64,000 nucleotides of DNA, taken from assembly GCF_019052805.1 (NCBI RefSeq), contig NZ_JAHQRJ010000001.1:1364001-1428000 (forward strand), read 5' to 3'. A program made the position numbers and the translations under genes. The notes under the pieces were generated by a model. The model saw only the letters and a program-made list of their open reading frames with translations. It was not told where the DNA came from and made no database searches. Positions 14,953 to 24,009 of this stretch are shown piece after piece (the stretch's first letter is position 1; every line of letters begins with the position of its first letter). The stretch is from Noviherbaspirillum sp. L7-7A (GTDB lineage Bacteria > Pseudomonadota > Gammaproteobacteria > Burkholderiales > Burkholderiaceae_D).

Positions 14953-17640
14953 ATGCCAACCGCAAGCTGTGCTGGCCTGGCTGGAGACGCCTTAACCTTG
15001 AAACTACAGATCAAAGGATTGCCGCGCCTGGCAATCGCCCTGCCCGCGCTCTGCGCCCTGCTCATTGTGCTGATATGGATCATGGTCGGCGCCAAGGCCG
15101 GGCGGGAGCGCCGCCTGGCTGACGCCGGAGCGACGCTTCACGCGCAAGCCCTGTCGCGGTCCTATGCCGAGCAGTTGCAGCGCACCGTCAGCGAGATCAA
15201 CCAGATCACGCTGACGCTGAAGTACTACTGGGAAAACAGCAGCGAGCGGCCCTCTCTGGAAGACCAGGCCAGCCATGGCTTGTATCCTCCATCGTCCCGA
15301 CTCTATGTGGTCGTGTTCGACCGCAAGGGCCGCAACCTTTCCAGCACCATGCCCGATCCTTCCCCGCAGGGCGTGGCCGACCGGGAATACTTCAAGGCGC
15401 ACCAGGGCCGTGCCGAAACTGGCCTGTTCGTCAGCCAACCCTATGTCAGCCGCTCGTTCGGCAGGACTGTGGTGGCATTCAGCCGCGCACTGCGCGACCG
15501 CAACGGCGACTTCGACGGCGTCATCCTGGTTGCAGTCGAACCGGCTGTCCTGCTCTCCTTCTTTGCGCAGTCAAGCATGAGCGGAAAGGACCTCATTGCG
15601 CTGCACCGCACCGACGGCGCACTCGTCGCCGCCAGGACCGGCGACGCCGCGCAGGCAGGCAACGCGCTGTTTGCCACTGCCCCTCGGCTGGAAGGCGCAT
15701 CAGGCATGCAGTCGGCCAGCGCGGGCGCCTTTGCCGATGGCGCGGCGCGCATCCTGGCGTGGCAGCGGCTTGCCGACTATCCGCTGGTGGCCACGGCCGG
15801 CCTTGCCACCGGCAACATCTACACCGCCGCGCAGGAAGCCGAGCAGACCGACCGGCGATATGCGGCGATACTGACCATGGTGCTGATCATCGCGGGCATC
15901 GCCGGTGCCATGGCTTCCCTGCGCGCTGCCGCCCATGCGCAGCGCGAGGCGCGCATCAAGGACACGTACCGGCTGGCCACCGACGGCGCCCGCGAAGGTT
16001 TTTTCATGGTGCGCAGCCAGGCCGATGGCCAGGGCCAGATCGTCGACTTCCAGGTCGAGGATTGCAACGAGCGTGGCGCTGCCTTTGTCGGCTTTGCGCG
16101 CGCCGCGCTGATCGGCAAGTCATTCAGCGAGCTTTACCGCGGCGCGGCGCTGGCCAAGGTCATGCGCATCTTCCGCCATGCCATGGAGGCCGGTTTCCAC
16201 GAGGATGAGTTCAAGGTCAGCGCCGTCGGGCGCGACCGGCCGCTCTGGCTGCAGCGCAAGCTGGTACGGTCCGAGGATGCGCTTGCAATGACGGTGCGCG
16301 ACATTTCCGACGCCCGCGCGCATGCCGAGCAGTTGTCCCGCATGGCCAACGAGGATGCACTGACCACGCTGCACAACCGGCATTGGCTGATACAGACCAT
16401 GCCGCAAATGCTGGCCAGGGCACAGGCTGGCGGCGGCATGCTGGCCCTGCTGTTCTTCGACCTGGACGACTTCAAGAACATCAACAACACCCTGGGCCAT
16501 GCGGCCGGCGACCAGCTGCTGCGCATGACGGCGCTGCGGCTGCGCGCCGCGCTGCGGCCTGGCGACCATGGCGTGCGCCTGGGCGGCGACGAGTTCACCG
16601 TCATCCTCGAACAGATCAGCAGCGCCGAGCAGGTGGAATCCATTACCGCGCGCGTGGTGGACGCCCTGGCGACGCCCTTCGTACTGGCCGATGGCAGCCG
16701 GCACGCGGTGCATGCCTCCATCGGCATCAGCATGTATCCCGCCGATGGCGGGGACGCCGAGACGCTGATCAAGCATGCCGACATTGCGATGTATGCCGTC
16801 AAGGCCAGCGGCAAGGGCCACTTCCGGTTTTATCATGCGGACCTGTCCGCCAGCCTGGTGCACAGGCTGGCGCTGGAGCAGGCGCTGCGGGAAGCCATTG
16901 CAGGCGACCAGTTCGTGGTGCATTACCAGCCGCGCGTCGACACCTTCACCGGCGCGCTGCGCAGCATGGAAGCGCTGGTGCGGTGGCAGCATCCGCAGCG
17001 CGGCCTGGTGCCGCCGCTGGAGTTCATTCCGGTGGCCGAGTCCATGGGGCTGATCCTGACGCTCGGCGAACAGGTCGCCGACAAGGTCTGCGCGCAGCTG
17101 GGCGCCTGGCAGCGGCAGGGCCTGCCGCCGGTGCCGGCGTCGATCAATGTCTCGGCCCAGCAGTTCAACCAGGGCGACGTGGCGGCGATGCTGGCCGACT
17201 GCATGGCGCGCCACGGGATCGATGCCGGGCTGCTGGAAGTGGAACTGACCGAGTCCTGCATGCTGGCCACCGACCGCCCGGTGGCCGAGCAGCTGGCCGC
17301 GATCAAGGCGCTGGGCGTGCGACTGCTCGTGGATGATTTTGGCACTGGCTATTCATCGCTGTCGCAGTTGCAGCAGCTCGATCTCGACGTGCTCAAGGTC
17401 GACCGCGCGTTTACTTCGCAACTCAGTGCCGGCGCGCAGGGCGTGGCCTTCTTTCGCGCCATCGTGTCGATGGCGCATGTGCTCGACATGAGCGTGGTGG
17501 CCGAAGGCGTGGAGACCGAGGAAGAGCTGCGCCTGCTGCGCGAGCTTGCCTGCGACGAAGTGCAGGGCTATTACATTTCGCGCCCGTTGCCACCGGAAGC
17601 GATGGAGGCGCTGATGCGCGGTGTTGCCTCGCAGGCGTGA
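14953..17640 (+). CDS. Cache-PAS-GGDEF-EAL cyclic-di-GMP protein
   Basis: A membrane sensor of about 895 residues. Helix TM1 lies at about residues 28-46, a periplasmic dCache-like domain follows (VVVFDRKGRNL, then DREYFKAHQG), and TM2 is near 300-320. A PAS-like region (about 335-440) leads into GGDEF, with the motif GGDEF near residue 544 and an inhibitory RPGD I-site five residues before it. The EAL domain begins near 635 with EALVRWQHP near 672 and DDFGTGYSS near 795. Both catalytic motifs are intact, so it could make and degrade c-di-GMP. The start is uncertain: ATG at 14953 lacks a good Shine-Dalgarno, and a TTG at 14998 preceded by GGAG is an alternative. Confidence 0.9.
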   Translation: MPTASCAGLAGDALTLKLQIKGLPRLAIALPALCALLIVLIWIMVGAKAGRERRLADAGATLHAQALSRSYAEQLQRTVSEINQITLTLKYYWENSSERPSLEDQASHGLYPPSSRLYVVVFDRKGRNLSSTMPDPSPQGVADREYFKAHQGRAETGLFVSQPYVSRSFGRTVVAFSRALRDRNGDFDGVILVAVEPAVLLSFFAQSSMSGKDLIALHRTDGALVAARTGDAAQAGNALFATAPRLEGASGMQSASAGAFADGAARILAWQRLADYPLVATAGLATGNIYTAAQEAEQTDRRYAAILTMVLIIAGIAGAMASLRAAAHAQREARIKDTYRLATDGAREGFFMVRSQADGQGQIVDFQVEDCNERGAAFVGFARAALIGKSFSELYRGAALAKVMRIFRHAMEAGFHEDEFKVSAVGRDRPLWLQRKLVRSEDALAMTVRDISDARAHAEQLSRMANEDALTTLHNRHWLIQTMPQMLARAQAGGGMLALLFFDLDDFKNINNTLGHAAGDQLLRMTALRLRAALRPGDHGVRLGGDEFTVILEQISSAEQVESITARVVDALATPFVLADGSRHAVHASIGISMYPADGGDAETLIKHADIAMYAVKASGKGHFRFYHADLSASLVHRLALEQALREAIAGDQFVVHYQPRVDTFTGALRSMEALVRWQHPQRGLVPPLEFIPVAESMGLILTLGEQVADKVCAQLGAWQRQGLPPVPASINVSAQQFNQGDVAAMLADCMARHGIDAGLLEVELTESCMLATDRPVAEQLAAIKALGVRLLVDDFGTGYSSLSQLQQLDLDVLKVDRAFTSQLSAGAQGVAFFRAIVSMAHVLDMSVVAEGVETEEELRLLRELACDEVQGYYISRPLPPEAMEALMRGVASQA

Positions 17641-18074
17641 TTCCTGCCATGGCCGGCGCCTGACAACTGACTGGCGCTTGTCCTGTTCTTGGAGCGACCT
17701 TGGCCTGACCCGTAGGCCGTAGCCTGGGTGAAGCGCAGCGCGACCCAGGCCATTCATCGGTGGAGCCAGCCGCTGGGCCAGAGCTACGGAAAAGGCAGGG
17801 GTTGACAATTGGCCAGGAAAGCACGGGATGCGTCTCTTGCACAAGGGGGCAATCCCGGGTTGCGCTTCGCTTCAAACAGGCTAGGTTTGCTATTCCACCA
17901 GGACCCGCAGGGCGTAACACTCCGAAGGGGCATTACACCGATGTTCGTTGAAGGAAGATAGCCGCCATGACGATCCCGGTTCGCGCCGATGGTGCCATGC
18001 CCTTCGGGTATTGCAACCCTACGGACCCTGGCAAGCCGACCTGGCAGGCTGCAGCCAGTCAGCCCGAAAGCCCC
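17641..18074. repeat. Intergenic hairpin-repeat cluster (434-base gap)
   Basis: No gene is seen. Copy A at 17722-17750 (GCCTGGGT...ACCCAGGC with GCGCAGCGC inside) and copy B at 17853-17881 (CGGGTTGCGCTTCGCTTCAA) are inverted versions of one element sharing GCGCTTCGCTTCA and CAGGCTA. A further hairpin, GGCGTAAC...CATTACACC, lies at 17912-17940, and a related CCCTTCGGGTATTGCAACCC at 18000-18019. This resembles the short intergenic hairpin repeats scattered in many proteobacteria. It separates the GGDEF/EAL gene from the convergent Bug receptor gene. Confidence 0.55.
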
Positions 18075-19085
18075 TCAGTCGACCTTGGCGCCGGAAGCCT
18101 TCACCACCGCCGCATACTTCTTCAGCTCGCCTTGGATCAGCGCGGCGAACTGCTCGGGCGACGTGGGCGATGGCTCGGCGCCGAGCTTGGCCATGCGTTC
18201 CCGCACATCGGCCGATTGCAGCGCCTTGCGGATCTCCGCATTCAGGCGTTCCACCACCGGTGCGGGCGTGCCCGCCGGTGCCAGTACGCCGAACCAGGTA
18301 TTGATGTCGAAGCCGGCCAGGCCTTCGGCCTTGCCCGCCTCGGCGATGGTGGGCAGGTCCGGCACGGCTTCGGCACGGCGTGCCGTCGTCACTGCCAGCG
18401 CCTTGAGCTTGCCGGCGCGGATGTTCTGGCTGGCCGATGCCAGGTTGTCGAACATCAGGTCGGTCTGGCCGGCAAGCAGGCCCAGCTGGGCAGGCGCAGC
18501 ACCCGCATAAGGGATGTGCACCATGCTGACCCTGGCCATGGACTTGAGCAGTTCGCCCGCCAGATGCCCGGCGCTGCCGTTGCCGCCGGAAGCGAAGTTG
18601 AGCTGGCCCGGATGGGCGCGCGCATACTTCACGAGATCAGGCACGGAAGCGATGCCATGGCGGCTGGCGATGTCGGGATTCATCACCAGCACGTTGGGCA
18701 CGCTGGCCACCAGCGACACGGGCGCGAAGTCGCGTACCGGGTCGTAGGGCATCCTGGCGAACAGCGTCGGGTTGATGGCATGGGTGGCCACCGCGCCCAT
18801 CACGATGGTGTAGCCGTCAGGCGCCGACTTGGCCACGATATCGGCGCCGAGATTGCCGCCGGCGCCGGGCTTGTTGTCGACGATGACCTGCTGGCCCATG
18901 GCGTCGCGCATTTTCTCGGCAAGCATCCTGGCGATCGCATCGAGCGGACCGCCGGCCGGATACGGCACGACGAAGCGGATCATCTTGGAGGGATAGGCTT
19001 GCGCCAGGGCGGCAGGCGCGGCGGCAAGCAACAGGGAGGCGGCAATGCCGCGCAGCAGGGATCGACGCAGATTCATGGTGGCCAT
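18075..19085 (-). CDS. Bug-family tripartite tricarboxylate transporter receptor
   Basis: A 336-residue periplasmic solute receptor with an N-terminal Sec signal (LLRGIAASLLLAAAPAALAQ). Family signatures are IRFVVPYPAGGPLDAIARM, VDNKPGAGGNLGADIVA, and a C-terminal GVLAPAGTPAPVVERLN. Bug receptors bind organic acids and are found in large numbers in Burkholderiales, often without membrane components nearby, as here. An in-frame ATG at 19076 is a second possible start. The ligand cannot be predicted. Confidence 0.93.
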   Translation of the reverse strand: MATMNLRRSLLRGIAASLLLAAAPAALAQAYPSKMIRFVVPYPAGGPLDAIARMLAEKMRDAMGQQVIVDNKPGAGGNLGADIVAKSAPDGYTIVMGAVATHAINPTLFARMPYDPVRDFAPVSLVASVPNVLVMNPDIASRHGIASVPDLVKYARAHPGQLNFASGGNGSAGHLAGELLKSMARVSMVHIPYAGAAPAQLGLLAGQTDLMFDNLASASQNIRAGKLKALAVTTARRAEAVPDLPTIAEAGKAEGLAGFDINTWFGVLAPAGTPAPVVERLNAEIRKALQSADVRERMAKLGAEPSPTSPEQFAALIQGELKKYAAVVKASGAKVD

Positions 19086-19158
19086 CAGGTTGTCAAATGG
19101 GCGCCATTGTAAGGCCGGCCGATAACAAACGGAAAGCAGGCTCGCTGCCTGAACCGCA

Positions 19159-20364
19159 TCATTCGCCCAACAGCTCCGCCACTGACTGCAGGCCTTCGAT
19201 ATGCTCCGCGATGACCTTCATCACCACGATGATGGGCACGCCCAGCAGCAGCCCCCAGATGCCCCACAGCCAGCCCCAGAACAGCAGGCCGATGAAGACC
19301 GCGGCAGCATTCATCTTCGCGATGCGCCCGGTCATCCATGTGGTGACAAAGGTGCCGACCACGGTCGCCACGCCCAGGGAGATGCCAGCCACCAGGAAGG
19401 CGGTGGAGGCGGTGCCGAACTGCAGGAAGGCGGTGACCCCGGTGGCGATGGTGATCAGGAGCGGACCGAAATAGGGAACCAGATGCAGAAAGCCGGCGGC
19501 CGCGGCCCAGGCGCCGGCATTTTCCAGGCCGATCCAGTGCAGCGCGATCCACATCATGGCCGCCAGCAGCAGATTGGTCACCAGCAGCATGAACATGTAG
19601 TTCTGGATGGACGTGTTGATGTCGTCCAGTATCTGCACCGTGATCTTTTTCTGGCTCAGGGTCGGTCCGGTGAGCTTGACCAGCTTGCGCTTGAAGGTGT
19701 CGCCGGAAAGCAGCAGGAAGAACACCAGGAACAGCACCATGGTGGTCTGCCCGACCAGGCCGACCGCGCCCAGGGACCCGGCCCACACCCAGTCGCCGAT
19801 GCGCAGCTTGGGCGACTCCGGCACCACCACGGTGCGCGACGCAGGCTTGCTGCCCGCCGCCTGGCTGGTGGCTTTCTCGATCTCGGCGGCGGCCTCCTGC
19901 ATCTGCTGGATCGCCGACTTCTTTCCCTGCTGGGCATGCGCCACCGCGCTGGAAATCTTGTGCGCGGCTTCCGGCAGGCCGTCGAGGATGGACTGGAACT
20001 GGGTGCGCAAGGTATTGGCCGCGGCGGCCGCTCCCAGCGTCAGGACCAGCATCACCAGGGTGGTGCCGACCACCCGTGGCAGTCGCATGCGCTGCAGCCA
20101 GAGAACGACCGGATTCAAGGTATAGGAAATGAAGATGCTGAACATCACCGGTATCAGGAATTTCTGTGACCACTGCAGTGCATACAGGAAGGCCACGCCG
20201 GCGATGATCCATAGGGCCACGCCGCGCGCATCGACTGCTATCCGCGGGTGAATCAGGAGCGCCGGGTCGACGCCGGGGCGCTCGACCGGAACGATGTCGG
20301 GATCAGGATTGCGGGTTGCGCTTGGCGCCTGCGGTGCAGCTTCAAAAGGTTTGTTCATTGTCAT
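19159..20364 (-). CDS. AI-2E family transporter (PerM/YdiK-like)
   Basis: An integral membrane protein of about 401 residues. It has a proline-rich cytoplasmic N-terminus, a first hydrophobic block near 35-75 (WIIAGVAFLYALQWSQKFLI), a long hydrophilic middle segment (about 100-170) and a second cluster of helices with LVPYFGPLLITIATGV and VGTFVTTWMTGRI. These are typical of the AI-2E/PerM superfamily, in which substrates range from autoinducer-2 to Na+/H+ and many are unknown. Start ATG at 20364 (MTMNKP) or 20358 (MNKP); neither has a strong ribosome binding site. Confidence 0.87.
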   Translation of the reverse strand: MTMNKPFEAAPQAPSATRNPDPDIVPVERPGVDPALLIHPRIAVDARGVALWIIAGVAFLYALQWSQKFLIPVMFSIFISYTLNPVVLWLQRMRLPRVVGTTLVMLVLTLGAAAAANTLRTQFQSILDGLPEAAHKISSAVAHAQQGKKSAIQQMQEAAAEIEKATSQAAGSKPASRTVVVPESPKLRIGDWVWAGSLGAVGLVGQTTMVLFLVFFLLLSGDTFKRKLVKLTGPTLSQKKITVQILDDINTSIQNYMFMLLVTNLLLAAMMWIALHWIGLENAGAWAAAAGFLHLVPYFGPLLITIATGVTAFLQFGTASTAFLVAGISLGVATVVGTFVTTWMTGRIAKMNAAAVFIGLLFWGWLWGIWGLLLGVPIIVVMKVIAEHIEGLQSVAELLGE

Positions 20365-20457
20365 TTCTTGCGCTGGCGCAGCGGCATCATGCAAGAGCCG
20401 GCTCACCGCCGCGCGCGTCGCGGCGGCTGGTGCGGCCGGCCCCTCCCCACCCGGATT

Positions 20458-20784
20458 TTACTTCAGGCGGATGTCGTTCTTGACCGAAGTCACGCCTTCG
20501 ATGCCGCGTGCCACCGTGCCGGCCTTGGCTGCCTCTTCACGGGTGGCGACGAAGCCGCTCAGCTGCACCGTGCCCTGGTAGGTTTCGACATTGATCTCGC
20601 GGGCCTTGAGCATCGGGTCGTTAATCAGCGCTGCCTTGACCTTGGTGGTGATGAGGGCGTCGCCTGCGTATTCCTTGGGCGATTCGGTTTTTGCGCTCTT
20701 GGCGAATGGGCCGGAAGCGCAGCCGGTCAGGGCCAGCATGGATGCGGTAAAGACGGCGGCTGCGATGCGTTTGGTGATGGTCAT
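20458..20784 (-). CDS. BON-domain lipoprotein
   Basis: A 108-residue protein. The lipobox LTGC puts the lipidated Cys at about residue 22, followed by GPFAKSAKTES. A single BON domain covers about residues 42-108 (ALITTKVKAALINDP, then GTVQLSGFVATREEA and SVKNDIRLK). BON lipoproteins attach to the outer membrane or bind phospholipid and are induced by osmotic or envelope stress (OsmY/DolP group). The start has AAGGAAATC upstream. Confidence 0.9.
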   Translation of the reverse strand: MTITKRIAAAVFTASMLALTGCASGPFAKSAKTESPKEYAGDALITTKVKAALINDPMLKAREINVETYQGTVQLSGFVATREEAAKAGTVARGIEGVTSVKNDIRLK

Positions 20785-20867
20785 GATGATTTCCTTTGTT
20801 TTATTGATGTTTCAAACTTGCCTTCCTGCGAAGGCATCCTCGGTCTTCCGCAATCGCGGAGCTCCCT

Positions 20868-21452
20868 TTACTCGCTGTACTGCGCGCGGGCCAGCGTCAT
20901 GCAGGCCTCCTTCGCAGCGCCAGCCAGGGCGTCACATCTTTCGCGCGCCGCCCTGTAGTAAGCCTTCTTCCTTTCTTCCTTGTCGCGATTGCGCGACTCG
21001 GTCACCCGCAGGTCCGACCTGGCATCGGTCGTGGCAGCCAGACGCGCCGCCTTGGCCTGCCGCAGGCATGCAGCCTGCGCCTGGCCGGGGCCGGCCTTGC
21101 AGCGCGCCCTGGCGACATCATGGTCGGCATCGGCCGCGGCAATGCGTGCATCGGTTCTGGCCTGCGCCGTATTGCGCCAGTGGGCAACCGTCTCGGCCGT
21201 CGCCTTTTTATGTTCGGCCTTCGCCTGGGCAAGGCAGACGGCGCGGGCACTGCGGCTGTCGCTGTCCTGCCTGCAATGCCTGGCGTCGGCGGTGTAGTTG
21301 GCGCGCGCTCCTTCCATCGACTCGCGGTACTGCTGCCGGCGATCGTTCCCAGCCGCGCCAGCAGCCGCGCTTGCGAGCAGCGGGATGCACGCCAGCAAGG
21401 CCATGCAAGCTCTGCCTGTACTGCCCTTGAAGGATGGGATTGCCTTTGCCAT
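20868..21452 (-). CDS. Predicted periplasmic helical protein with three Cys-pair repeats
   Basis: A 194-residue protein with a signal sequence (ACMALLACIPLLASAAAGAA, residues 15-34). The mature part is very rich in Ala, Arg and Lys and should be mostly alpha-helical. It contains three degenerate repeats, each with two cysteines about 10-13 residues apart: HCRQDSDSRSARAVCLAQAK, ARCKAGPGQAQAACLRQAKA and RERCDALAGAAKEACMTLAR. The spacing suggests intra-hairpin disulphides formed in the periplasm. I recognise no named family. It lies on the same strand as, and upstream of, the BON lipoprotein gene. Confidence 0.75.
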   Translation of the reverse strand: MAKAIPSFKGSTGRACMALLACIPLLASAAAGAAGNDRRQQYRESMEGARANYTADARHCRQDSDSRSARAVCLAQAKAEHKKATAETVAHWRNTAQARTDARIAAADADHDVARARCKAGPGQAQAACLRQAKAARLAATTDARSDLRVTESRNRDKEERKKAYYRAARERCDALAGAAKEACMTLARAQYSE

Positions 21453-21721
21453 GTTTCGCTGCCCTGCGTGCTGCTTTCAGGCGTATTCATCATGGCCGCA
21501 GTTTCCCGCAATCCCCGACTGCATTCAGTACGCTAACGAACATAGACGCGCAGGTTTATGCGCTGCTCCGGTTTCATCGCTTCGAGCCGGCGTCCATGCC
21601 GATTGGTACGGCAGCGCACCGACACTCTGCCGCGGCACTTCTATGCTGTGGATGATCGGGCGTGAATGACGCGCCTGACCAGGTGCGATTTCTTAACCCG
21701 ACGGATCCAAGGAGAGAAACA

Positions 21722-21934
21722 ATGAAGATCATCAAACAGTCCATGGCAGGTATCGTGGTTGTCGCCGCGCTGGTCGGCATCGGCGGCTGCTCGGGCATGT
21801 CGCCGCAGACCCGGAACACCGCCATCGGCGCCGGCGTTGGCGGCGTCGCAGGCAATGTCCTTACTGGCGGCAGCACGATGGGAACGGTGGGCGGCGCAGC
21901 GGTTGGCGGCCTGATCGGCAACCAGGCGAAATAA
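21722..21934 (+). CDS. Small glycine-zipper lipoprotein (OsmB-like)
   Basis: A 70-residue protein. The lipobox is GIGGC with the lipidated Cys at residue 23. A glycine zipper follows (AIGAGVGGVAGNVLTGG, then TVGGAAVGGLIGNQ), the same type of double helix as the N-terminal part of the OmpA-like protein at 22966. The start has a strong AAGGAGAG at 21709-21716. OsmB-like zippers insert in the outer membrane and are usually stress-induced. Confidence 0.88.
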   Translation: MKIIKQSMAGIVVVAALVGIGGCSGMSPQTRNTAIGAGVGGVAGNVLTGGSTMGTVGGAAVGGLIGNQAK

Positions 21935-21942
21935 GACAGTGC

Positions 21943-21984
21943 GGACAACAGCGCCCGGCATCGGATTGGTTGGGCGCTGTTGTC
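21943..21984 (+). terminator. Hairpin after the glycine-zipper gene
   Basis: A 12-bp stem, GACAACAGCGCC with GGCGCTGTTGTC, around a loop of about 17 bases. There is no T run, so termination efficiency is uncertain. Confidence 0.5.
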
Positions 21985-22060
21985 ATGCTGGTCGGCGCGA
22001 CGCGCGCCCGCCGTTTGTGAATCCGACATTGCAGCAGCGTCAACGCCGACTGCGGGGACT

Positions 22061-22762
22061 TCATTCTTCGGCCAGCTTCTTCACCAGGGCATAGCAGCCA
22101 CACGATGCCCCCTCCAGACCCTTCCGGTCAAGAATCCGTATTTCCCCACGGCTGTAGCTGATCAGCCCGCGCTGCTGCAGGCTGGTAGCGGCCTTGGTAA
22201 TTCCTACCCGCCTCACACCCAGCGCCAGGCCAAGGACTTCATGCGTCAGATGCAGTGCATTCGATTGCACCCGGTCGCGCATCATCAGCAGGGACCGGGC
22301 AAGACGGGCTTCGAGCAGATGGAAATGGCTGCAGAACGCGGCCTGGTTTGCCTGCACCATCAGCCCATGCGCATGGCGGGCCACTGCCTGCTCCAGCTCG
22401 GCATGCTGTTCCAGCGTAAGGCGAAAGGCATCGGCCGGCATGCGCAGCGCCATGCCGCTGCGCCGAACCACGGCATGCACCGGCGACATCATGCAGCCCA
22501 GTGCCACCGCGATGCCCGCCAGCCCCTCGTCACCGACCAGCCCCACTTCGAGCGTCATGCGCTGGCTTGCCACGGCCATGAAGGCGATCACGGCATCGAC
22601 CGGAAAATAGACCTGCTCGATGCGCCTGCCCTGCTCATGCAGGGTGTCGCCGGCATTGAGCGACATCCATCCCAGCGCGCCGCCATGCAGCAGTGCCGGC
22701 AACGCGCCTGCTGGCAGCGCGGCCAGCAGCTGATTGCATGGAACGGCGTCAATGTCGGTCAT
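22061..22762 (-). CDS. Crp/Fnr-family transcriptional regulator
   Basis: A 233-residue regulator. Residues about 10-130 form a cyclic-nucleotide-binding-like beta barrel (GWMSLNAGDTLHEQGRRIEQ, VYFPVDAVIAFM). A C-terminal winged helix follows (HEVLGLALGVRRVGITKAAT, then LQQRGLISYSRGEIRILDRK). There is no Cys cluster for an Fe-S centre in the N-terminus, so it is not a classical Fnr. This subfamily, with YFP and LTHE-type signatures, is common in Burkholderiales and often responds to unknown signals. Confidence 0.9.
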   Translation of the reverse strand: MTDIDAVPCNQLLAALPAGALPALLHGGALGWMSLNAGDTLHEQGRRIEQVYFPVDAVIAFMAVASQRMTLEVGLVGDEGLAGIAVALGCMMSPVHAVVRRSGMALRMPADAFRLTLEQHAELEQAVARHAHGLMVQANQAAFCSHFHLLEARLARSLLMMRDRVQSNALHLTHEVLGLALGVRRVGITKAATSLQQRGLISYSRGEIRILDRKGLEGASCGCYALVKKLAEE

Positions 22763-22965
22763 CGGGAGTCATTGCAACTTGGGGGTGATCTGTACGGATC
22801 GGCTGATCCAGCGCAAGGTGTCTTGCAGCGTTGGTATCTAGCGTATCTTTCTTGCATGACTACGTATGTACGCCAGCGTACAGTGCTGGCAGCTGGCATC
22901 GGTGACAATCTGGCCAGGCTGAGCCGCGCGCCAGCTTTCGTCTTATCAAGCAAAAAGGATGCTCT

Positions 22966-23784
22966 ATGCGTAAACTAACGATCTCCATGCTCACTGCTGT
23001 CCTCGCCGTTACGGGTTGCGCGGACATGAACCAGACCCAACGCGGCACGGCCACGGGCGCTGGCGTGGGTGCCGGCCTGGGCGCCGTGCTGGGCGCCGCA
23101 ACCGGTGGCGGCGGCGGACGCCGTACCGCCACTGGCGCCGTGCTGGGCGGCGCGGCTGGCGCCGTCATCGGCAATGTCTGGTCCGCCCGCATGGAAAACC
23201 AGAAGCGTGCGATGGAGCAGGCAACCCGCGGCACCGGCGTGCAGGTTACCCAGACCCAGGACAACCGCCTGAAGCTCGACATTCCAAGCGACATTTCCTT
23301 CGATACCGGCCGCGCCGACATCAAGTCCAACTTCCGCCCTATCCTCGACCGTTTCGCCAGCGGGCTGGTGGAAAACCAGGCGGCCCAGGTCACCATCATC
23401 GGCCACACCGACAGCACCGGCGGCGATGCGCTGAACAACCAGTTGTCGATCGACCGCGCAGCCAGTGCCCGCAATTACCTGGCCAGCCGCGGCGTGGCGC
23501 AGCAGCGGGTCGCCATCGAGGGCCGCGGCGAACGCGAGCCGATCGCCTCGAACGACAACGAGGCCGGCCGGGCGCGCAACCGCCGGGTCGAGATCTATGT
23601 CGCCGAGCCGCAGCAACAGGCACAGGCTCCGCAGTATCAGCAGCCGCAGTATCAGCAGCCGCAATATCAGCAACCGCAGTATCAGCAACCGCAGTACCAG
23701 CAGCCTCAATATCAACAACCGCAGTATCAGCAGCCCCAGTATCCGCAGCCCCAGTATCAGCAGCCGCAGTACCAGCCCCGCTGA
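22966..23784 (+). CDS. OmpA-family lipoprotein with glycine zipper and QPQYQ repeat tail
   Basis: A 272-residue outer-membrane lipoprotein. The lipobox VTGC gives Cys18. A glycine zipper spans about 32-68. The OmpA-like peptidoglycan-binding domain covers about 100-215 with IGHTDSTGGDALNNQLS and GRGEREPIASNDNEAGRARN, including the conserved Asp and Arg that bind diaminopimelate. The tail (221-270) is ten copies of a five-residue Q-P-Q-Y-Q unit. AAAAAGGATG provides the ribosome binding site. It is probably a tether between outer membrane and cell wall. Confidence 0.92.
   Translation: MRKLTISMLTAVLAVTGCADMNQTQRGTATGAGVGAGLGAVLGAATGGGGGRRTATGAVLGGAAGAVIGNVWSARMENQKRAMEQATRGTGVQVTQTQDNRLKLDIPSDISFDTGRADIKSNFRPILDRFASGLVENQAAQVTIIGHTDSTGGDALNNQLSIDRAASARNYLASRGVAQQRVAIEGRGEREPIASNDNEAGRARNRRVEIYVAEPQQQAQAPQYQQPQYQQPQYQQPQYQQPQYQQPQYQQPQYQQPQYPQPQYQQPQYQPR
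23626..23775 (+). repeat. 15-bp tandem repeat, 10 copies, coding QPQYQ
   Basis: Ten in-frame 15-base units, consensus CAGCCGCAGTATCAG, with synonymous differences at third positions and one unit ending in CCG (Pro). The number of copies may vary between strains. Confidence 0.9.
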
Positions 23785-24009
23785 TCAACGCTGACAGCCA
23801 GGCCGGCGTGTGCAATTTCAGACGATTGCCCGCGCCGGCCGCTACTGCAGCGGGCCATCAATTGTGCTGGGCATGGTTTGCGGCTACTCTATGCAACTCT
23901 TTGCAGCCGCCTCGCCCCGCATGCCTTACTCAGACCATTCCTCACACGCCGCGCCGTTGCGCATACGGCGCGGCACTCATCAGGCCGCACTTCTCGGGAA
24001 CCAGATTCG

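Noticed and set aside
23626-23775. The tandem 15-bp repeat as a CRISPR-like array
   Set aside because: There are no spacers; the units are contiguous, in frame and code for a repeated peptide.
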